This document shows positions 56,364-64,000 of a DNA stretch of 64,000 bases, in pieces. This stretch comes from Ananas comosus. Its lineage: Eukaryota; Streptophyta; Magnoliopsida; Poales; Bromeliaceae. Position numbers and translations under genes: made by a program. Under the pieces are notes generated by a model. That model ran no database searches. It was not told where the DNA came from and saw only the letters and a list, made by a program, of their open reading frames with translations. The stretch covers positions 14,390,797 to 14,454,796 of the forward strand of contig NC_033622.1 of NCBI RefSeq assembly GCF_001540865.1, in the 5' to 3' direction. Position 1 is the stretch's first letter. Each line of letters starts with the position of its first letter.

Positions 56364-57756
56364 AGAAATGATTCGGTACTTTTTAAAAAAAAAAATAAAA
56401 AAGATCTTAACCGTTGATTAATAGAGGATAAAAATGTAATTTTAATACTTAGCAGGTAAAAGGATTATTTTATTCAAGGTTAGTTTGGTAATTAAATAAT
56501 ACAATATTTAAAGAAATTTTTAATTGATGTCCTAAACTTATGCATTAATTAGTACTAATTTAGGAAATTAATTGATTAACCAAATTTATGAAATTATTAG
56601 GCATTAATTTATGAATCTATTTTAAATGTTTTAGTGTTTCTCAAATTATGCATTAATTTAAATTATAGAAATTTTAGAAATAGTTTTATTTCTAAATACG
56701 ATGAATTTAAATTTTAAAAATTAAATACTTAAAATTTAAAAGTGAAATTTAAATTAGAGGAATTTCATATTACTATTTAAAAACTAAATTTCTACCAAGA
56801 TTTAAAATACAGTTTATTCGCATCAGTTTAAAACGTAATGCATAAAAAACTTAGAGAGTAAGATTTCTACAACTAGATTTCTCTAGAGGAATTTTATATT
56901 ACTATTTAAATTTTAAATTCAATGATTTAAAAACTAGATTGAACCGATTGATTTGACTGATCAGACTTTGACCTATTCTATCAAGAATCTGATTTTAACC
57001 TATTGAACCGAATAACATTAAGAACAATTTGGAACCGGTAAAGATAATAAATATTTTAAACAGAATAATAATTTAACTGTTAGAGCTAATAAATATTTTA
57101 AATATAATTTTAAACATATAAATTAAAAAGATTAGAATTATTGGTGAGAAAAAAAATAGTTAGGAATTTGAATTCGAATCTGACTAACAATCACAAAACT
57201 TATTTCCGAACTCGACGGATTTCAAAAATCCATATCCAAATTCAAAACTGACCAATTTTTCGAAACCCAAAACCAAACCTAAACCAGAAGACTAGAATTC
57301 AAACAATTATTTCTGTTTACCATATTTCAAAGTATTTATATGAAACTTAAATTTTTAAAATATAAATTTGAATATAATATTAAATTTTAAATTTAAAAGT
57401 GAAATTTAAATTAGAGGAATTTCATATTACTATTTAAAGTTTAAATTCAATGATCATATTGTCAAATCATTTGAAATTTTTCTTATATGAAATGCCAAAT
57501 TATGAAAGGAAAGATAGAGAGAGAAAAAGGAAACAAAGAAAAAATAAAAATTTTGAAAATATAGTAGATGTAAAATGACTAAATTGCCCATGTATTAAAA
57601 GACAAAAATATCTTTTTTTGAGGTACCTGGTAACCGGTACCTCTCCCAAAGTGACCTGTTATTGCAGGTCACAATTTTAAAAAAACTAAATCTGAGTCGT
57701 TGAATACACGTGAATGAACGGTAACCTAAAAAAAAAAAGTATAGAAGCATTACTCA
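56364..57756 (-). mobile_element. Non-autonomous DNA transposon, copy 2 of a pair
   Basis: The inverted counterpart of 17672-18605: ends AGAAATGATTCGGTACTTTT and GTATAGAAGCATTACTCA, with TACTTTTTG flanking both sides (56355-56363 and 57757-57765). It shares GTACCTGGTAACCGGTACCT and GTGACCTGTTATTGCAGG. At 1393 bp it is longer because of an internal duplication: a segment around TTTAAAAGTGAAATTTAAAT, ending TTAGAGGAATTTCATATTAC, occurs near 56735 and again near 57395. Confidence 0.75.
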
Positions 57757-57765
57757 TACTTTTTG

Positions 57766-60700
57766 TACTTCATATTCTTTTCTATTTTGGGTGGCCAATC
57801 AGCTGAACCCAGTGAAAAGGACAGGCAACGTATAGTCAATATTGTTTTAATTTGTTATAATTCCCACCACAAAGGCTCGGATAATTTGGTGGCTAAATCC
57901 AAGAAAGATGGAATAATGTGTTGCTATTCTTGAGAAGAAATTAAAAAAAGAAAAAAAGGAAAAAGGAAAAAAGGAAATGGTCTCATAAACAATCAAAAGT
58001 ATAGAGCGCATGTCATGTACAAAGTTAGTAGCATAACAGTTCACCACCTTGAAAAGGATGTGCACCAATAACATGTTGCCAAAGAAAAGAGTGATGTGGG
58101 TTGACAATGTATATCCCATGATGTTGAGGGGGGTGAGGATTACTTGGAAGCAAGTAATCAGGTGCACCCACCCTAACTATATATATAGTTTATCTTTTTT
58201 CTCTAAAATATATGGTAGTGCATGCATGTTTGACACCTTTTTGTTGGTTTACTTTTCTTTAAACCTTTTAATCTCAATCGTTTTGCTTAATCGCAAACTT
58301 TTTATTTACTTGTGGCTCTCTTTTTCACTATTGTAGCATTTCCTTTTTTCTAAAAAAAAAGAGAGAGCTAGGATCGAATAATCAGAATTCAGAAGTAAAA
58401 TAGCAAATCAGGCATCTCTAGATGATTTTAATTGTGGAGAAAGAAAAGAAGGGAAATAGATAACTATTTCGAAATTAATTACTACTTCTTCCATTTTTTT
58501 CCCTTCATTATCAAGTGACTCTCCATCTACGTACCTATAATTTTTTTTTTTTCCTAACCATTCTATATATGTTTATATTTGCTTTTTTTTTCCCTGAAAA
58601 ATAACTTGTTTTCCTACTTCATAGAAAAGTTTGCATTTGTATCTCTATCCGATGCATTTGCGTCCTTATCCGAACATTCAATTTACAACTAAGTTGTGCT
58701 TGCCATGTTCATGTTCAAGCCTCCCCATAAGATAAATATTGAGGTGCCACGTAAAAAAAAGCCTACACCCTCACACACACACACACACATACACACACAA
58801 AAAAGGGAGAAAAAAACAGGAGGTGGCCTGGAGGGTTTCAACTCAAACTTTGGTTTCACAATCAGCTCTAGAAACCTCCCTTGGCACTTTTATCAACATT
58901 AAACCATCAATAGTGAAGATTAGTATTTAGAAAATAATTCCATCAATTATCAATCGACGCGAATGGATCCAATATTCCTATCGCTTGAAAAAGACCGTCC
59001 ACCGCCCTTACATAAATATTGCATTGATAATTTAAATATTTTTCCACAAACAGCGAAAAATTCATCAATGGGCCCTACTTGCGAGCTAACGATCCGCGGG
59101 CATAACTCAGGCTAATCGGTAGATTCAACTCAAGAACAATTCGGAGAAGATCATCAAGCAGTGCAAGATGACAGTTTAGCCCTTATTTTCACACGAAGGA
59201 TTCAAACCAGTCATGAAACTCTAAAGAGACACCAGGTGCATGCACCATTATTGTTAAAGGCTGTTGAATTACTAAAATATGATCAGTTCGGTAACATACC
59301 TTTTTACTATGCTTACTAAATAACCGTTGTGAAGGAACACTATATTTTTGAAAAAAGGAATAAACTTGGAGTCTGTTGACACATGGAGATTGTTCAATTT
59401 GGTGTATAGGATGTGATCAGTTAACATTATATATACATATATGAAAGTAACATATAGGTTAACTAGAATTAAGCTTTTTAAGAAAAATGAGAAGTATATG
59501 TTTAAGAACTTTTACAAGTAAAATTGCACAGTTATGTCATTGAAGAACCACAATGCTCAAGCTATTTTAATCACAAAGTCATGATTGCTCCCTAAGATTG
59601 ATTTCTCCTGTGTTTTTGCAATGTCAATTTAAGATTGCCCCTTAGAGAGAGTGTGTGGGTGTGTGTGTCAAAGAATAATACCTTTGTAAGATGCAAGTAA
59701 AATGTAAAATTAATACCACAGTTTTAATTTGCTTTTAAGCAATGCACTCATGTATGAAAGGCTATCATATATGGGAGGTGGGACTACTGAGAGCTCCATG
59801 AGATAGCTAACTTTTGATTTATTTTCATGCACGATTGCTTTACCTGCTGCTTTATTTTTGTATAGATCTACTATTCTTACCTTATTTGGAATGTTCCTAA
59901 ATAAGATAAAGTGACTTCTGTAGTTGTATATATGCATCCTAGTCTTTATTTAGTCTTCTCTATTTCACCACACTTTGGCATCACCAAACTCACAAGTTGC
60001 ACTTAAAATTTTCTTGCTACCTTTTCCTCAAAAAAAAAAAAATAATTTTTTTCTCGTACTAACACGTGGTCCTTTACCAAAGTACCATGTAACCGAGCCC
60101 CATCGCCAACTCATTCTTAGCTCATCCAAATCAGAATCGGACCGAGTTAGCTCAGGCGGTCCCTGATAACGATTCTGCCCCTCCTGCCGGTCTTAGAATA
60201 TAGAAACATGTTCCTTAATCCTCACTCAATGAGATTAGAGCAAATGTCACACGATAATTATTAAAAAAAGAAAAGAAAAAAAAAACCTCATTGATGCTCT
60301 TCTTTGTGTGGTCCATCAAATGGGTTAGATGATGCCCATTAGTTGTGTGGTCCATCAAACGGATAAGATTATAAATATTTTTGATGCCATAATTTGAAAC
60401 ATTGTGCTCGTTAGTGATTGTCCTGCCCCAAATAATCAAAAGGTCAGCCATAATAAGTTATTTGGGGCATATTTTAAAGTTTTGGTGATTACAATTTGAG
60501 CAAGCCCAAGAGTTCACTGAGCTAGAGGGGCACATCGGTGGTCGTAAAGAAGGACAAGTGTGGCACCACTTTGAACGAAAGCGGAGGAGGAATCTGACGC
60601 ATTCGCACCACCACGCGCCAGCAATCTGCTCGGAAGTCGGCGGTCCCAAAAGCAGCTGGTGGATCGGTTTTTAAATTTTACTGGCGAGGGAAACGCGCGT

Positions 60701-61651
60701 GATCTCCCTCACTTAACCAATAATTGATTGATAGAAATTATTAGAGAGTGAACCTGGCGCATCTCTGCTACCATTTGATAATCTATTGAAGTGAGATCTT
60801 CAACAGTTAGTAAAGAATTTTTACATTTAACAGCAGTTTCCAATTGTGGGGTGGAACTGATCATGTTAATAATAATATATTTTCAACTGAAACATATCAG
60901 GTTTGTTATATATATTTGATCAAATTCAGTTGGTGAGTGATAACCAAATTTGATAGAATTATTTAATTTCCAGTAAGATCAATTATGACAATCATTTTTT
61001 TTTCATATAAAGCTTCTGGTTATAACACTATTCAAATAACACTTTCTCGAGCAATTATGCACTTTGCAGACAAAAAAAATAAAATATGCAGCTCAGTAGC
61101 GCACGAGATGTATCGATACACAGGGTGTAGGCAAACAATTTCTTTCTTTTCTTTTTTTTTCTTTTTTTTTAAGAGAGTGGTTAGTGGGGGTGTCTTCATT
61201 AAAAATAATGAAAAAGAAAAATAATAGGGGCAAAGGTGGAAGAAACGAAGGGTTAAGTACTAAGTAGAAAACCCTTAGCCTTCTGTCTTTCTATTTATGT
61301 ACATAAAATAAGGAATAGGGAGGAGCTGCTGATCTGAAAAAGAAGCCAAAGAGGGGAAAGTCCACTTGCGGCCATTCTCATAATTCCCCCTTTACCTCTC
61401 TCGGAAAAGAAGGTTTCCTCTTCAGATCTCCTCTCCTCCCCCTTCCTTTTCCTCCTCTCCTTCTCCTTCAATCTTTTTCACTCTCCACTTGTTCATTTTT
61501 ATTTTTATATTTCTCATTCTTCTCGGTCCTCATTCGATCCATCGTTGTCGTGGAAATCTACAAGATCTCTCCAGGTGGTATATATTCAGCTGGGGATAGA
61601 GAGGTGGATACATTGGAAGAGAAGTAAAGAGTGAGAGAGAGAGAGAGAGAG
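57766..61651. other. Intergenic and MADS-box upstream region
   Basis: AT-rich with (CA)n at 58772-58800 and several short frames that look like chance. 61380-61520 is pyrimidine-rich (TTCCTCTCCTCC-type), typical of a plant leader or core promoter, and probably belongs to the MADS gene. Confidence 0.4.
61635..61651. repeat. (GA)n tract touching the MADS start codon
   Basis: GAGAGAGAGAGAGAGA ends directly at the ATG at 61652, so tract length sets the leader sequence next to the start. Confidence 0.85.
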
Positions 61652-63359
61652 ATGGGGAGGGGAAAGATCGTGATCCGGAGGATCGACAACTCCACGAGCC
61701 GGCAGGTGACCTTCTCGAAGCGGCGGAACGGGCTGTTGAAGAAGGCAAAGGAGCTCGCGATACTTTGCGACGCCGAGGTCGGGCTCATGATCTTCTCCAG
61801 CACCGGCCGCCTCTACGAATTCGCTAGTACCAGGTTAATTATCTTCTTCCCTTCTGCATCGCCCCCATTATTTTTTCCTCTTCGTCTCCGGTTATATATA
61901 TATATATATATATATATACATTTCTACTAGTTAGCGTACGTGTGACGATCGATGTTTTAAAGAATCTAGGGTTTTGTTTGTTGGAATACATATAAGACCT
62001 AAATATTCCCCACGTCTTTTGGTTTTGAAGTTTATTAATTAGGGTCCCTAGTCTTATACCTGATGTACTAACGATTTAAACTTATTATGACTTTACTTTT
62101 TGGTCGTTAATTTATTTTCTTCTTCGCTTCTCTAAAACTCACTTGCGATGAGGCCTTTTTTTACGGTACTGCTTTTAACTGAAGCAAGATGATTGTGGAA
62201 GAAGCTCTTTGGATTCCTAGGACAAAGCAGCTCCTTTTTTCTTTCTCAAAATGAGTAGGAGAAAAGATCACTGGTCCTGTATATAGAAATTAGAACTCAC
62301 CTTCATCAAGACCACAACTTTTCAAAATGTAATAATCCAACGAGCTTACCACTTGCCAATATTCTATAAATTAGCCATATTTGATCCTTCTTGTACACTT
62401 TGGTATATCTTTTTATTTATTCTTTCCTTTTTGAAAATTGACGTTTTATTTGAGTATCACCGCCTCCACCGATCTCCTCCTCCCATTTTTATGTGATGCG
62501 CATTTTGTGCAGTAGAGTCATTCTCGTATGCCTTAATGTTTACCAATTTGAAGTTTGAGTTGATTATACATTGTGAAATACACAGCCTAACTGATATATA
62601 CCTGGCACGACACATTAAATACTTTGTTCAGGTGCACAGTATAATTGAAGAGATTTTTTTTATTTGATATCAATCTTATTTCTCTAGCCCTTTGAAAGAA
62701 GACACCCATTACAACAACAATTTTATTCTATCACATCAATTTAATTGCATCGAAAACCAAATTATTGTACGACATATTTTATTGCAACAGTTTGTTTTGT
62801 TGTGGTAATGCAATTAGTCATTTATTACCACAAGATTTATAGCAACTATACTTGTTTGTTGTAAAATATTATTATTGCAGCTAAAAATTATCAATTGGAT
62901 CAATATTTATTGCCAGAAAAGAATGAATTTTTGGTAGTAACCTATGGAATAAGGCGACAAAGTTTCAATTTTTTTGTTTTTCATGCACGGTCTTTTTGAG
63001 AATCAGAAACTTGGCCTGCAGTACCGCCCATTAATTCCCTACCACTAAAGATTCCATTAGTTTGGCGAGGGAACAAGGTTACTTTCAAAAGTCTCTATAG
63101 TTGATTTTTTATCATTTTTGTCGCAAATTAGTTTATTTGATCTTGTTTTCTCATAGGTCTCCTATAAATTTCATCAATTATTAAGATTTTCTGTAGTGAG
63201 AAAATTTGACTATATATGACAACAAACTTAAACTCAAAATAGAAACTAATATATATGTAAATATATTCCATTATTATCAGCATGAAGTCTGTGCTAGATC
63301 GATACAACAAATCAAAAGAAGAACATCAGCTGGTCATGAATGCAAATTCGGAGGTTAAG
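61652..63359 (+). CDS. MIKC MADS-box transcription factor, AGL17/ANR1 clade (5' part)
   Basis: Exon 1 (61652-61833) encodes the whole MADS domain, from [20 protein letters not shown] to GRLYEFAST. Exon 2 (63281-63359) gives [20 protein letters not shown] and ends NANSEVK, the start of the I region. The join is in frame (AG/C = Ser) and 87 codons are complete. Intron 1 is 1.4 kb. [20 protein letters not shown] and a tail like YNKSKEEHQ are typical of the AGL17 group (rice MADS23, 27 and 57; Arabidopsis ANR1), linked to root and nitrate responses. Later exons with the K domain lie beyond 64000; no further exon is seen from 63360 to the end. In monocots this clade is regulated by miR444, whose site would fall in the missing part. 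Confidence 0.9.
61892..61918. repeat. (TA)n microsatellite in MADS intron 1
   Basis: A TA run just after the first exon. Confidence 0.8.
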
Positions 63360-63894
63360 GTATGCTATCCAGTCCAAATAATTTCTTGTTATAACTCACA
63401 ATTTACATCAATCACTCACTAATTTTCTATTTTACATGTGCTCACTTATCCATATTGCATGCATGAGATTTAAAGCTTAAAAAGAGAGCTTGAATTTCCT
63501 GTCACAGTATATCGTATACGTAGATATGGTGACAAGTTGTGAAATTCTCTTATGGCAGGCATAAATATAACTATAATATATAGTTTTTCATGTTCCTCAG
63601 CCTAACTGCTGAGTAGATCTTCATTTTGGAAACAACCAATGCGGATGCATTACTTTAGTTTCATATTTTTATTGTACATGACAAGTAAAAGATCATCAAA
63701 TTGCTAGGTCTGCATGAGTCAATTAGTCTCGTACTTTTGGATGTGTACTGACAGAAGGCTGGAATATGTGCTAATCCTCCTTGATAAAGGGCCTAACAAA
63801 GGAAAATTCCTAGTTGTTACAACCCAAAAATCCTATATTGGATAGAACGGGGATTTTTATATGAACTACCGATTTAGTACGATTAATTTGGGTT

Positions 63895-64000
63895 TTGTTT
63901 TTTATTTGAGAAAAATATAGCATGCTACCTACTTTATTCATATAGGAAATAAATTTGGCTATAGGAGCAAAGATAACTCAGCTCAAAAAAGTTACAGGCA
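63895..64000 (-). mobile_element. SINE copy cut by the window end
   Basis: TTTTTTATTTGAGAAAAATA, then TAGCATGCTACCTACTTTAT and AAATAAATTTGGCTATAGGA match the 3' half of the family on the minus strand. The 5' half would lie past 64000. It sits in MADS intron 2. Confidence 0.65.

Noticed and set aside
60458..60649. Cys/Trp-containing minus-strand frame upstream of the MADS gene
   Set aside because: Looked zinc-finger-like at first, but Cys spacing is irregular, there is no splice or promoter context, and it is only 63 codons.

Overview
This is plant nuclear DNA. Genes have many GT-AG introns, exons are GC-rich, and the spaces between genes are AT-rich and full of microsatellites and small transposons. 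The encoded proteins (MIKC MADS box, PLS-class PPR, plastid PSRP-3 and ClpS1, a bHLH30-type factor, TAF2) are land-plant types. GC-rich coding DNA beside AT-rich spacers, and GC-rich captured gene fragments, fit a monocot, perhaps a non-grass commelinid such as a bromeliad. That taxon is a guess.

Layout. 530-2276 (-): a six-exon gene for a CREST-superfamily membrane protein with two apparent GC-AG introns. 5226-8045: a chimeric block of captured gene fragments (syntaxin, enoyl-CoA hydratase, ribonucleotide reductase R2, RRM protein), split by a hAT-like element with a perfect 8-bp target duplication. 8046-14329: decayed repeats, one SINE, a Mutator-like hairpin MITE and a perfect 78-bp tandem duplication. 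14330-16349 (+): a bHLH transcription factor in two exons. 16350-21800: transposon remnants, including a CACTA deletion derivative. 21999-22893 (+): plastid ribosomal protein PSRP-3/Ycf65 behind a cluster of site II promoter elements. 25333-27137 (+): ClpS1, three exons. 27929-29515 (-): a single-exon PPR protein. 31597-48449 (-): TAF2, resolved here into 25 coding exons (1385 residues), with a Cassandra-type 5S-carrying TRIM, a SINE and a Harbinger-like MITE in its introns. 48450-61651: a transposon-rich desert with several SINEs, a second hAT copy carrying nested MITEs, and a telomere-like tract. 61652 onward (+): the first two exons of an AGL17/ANR1-type MADS-box gene that runs off the window.

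The genes do not form a pathway. Two neighbours (PSRP-3, ClpS1) serve the chloroplast, and the PPR may act in an organelle. Three genes act in nuclear transcription (bHLH, TAF2, MADS).

The most notable non-gene content is a tRNA-derived SINE family with about nine copies, several with clear target duplications; the multi-gene chimeric fragment block; the 5S-bearing TRIM; and a degenerate threefold repeat that includes part of TAF2 exon 1. Four single N positions (4010, 29554, 54484, 55491) mark assembly joins or ambiguous bases.
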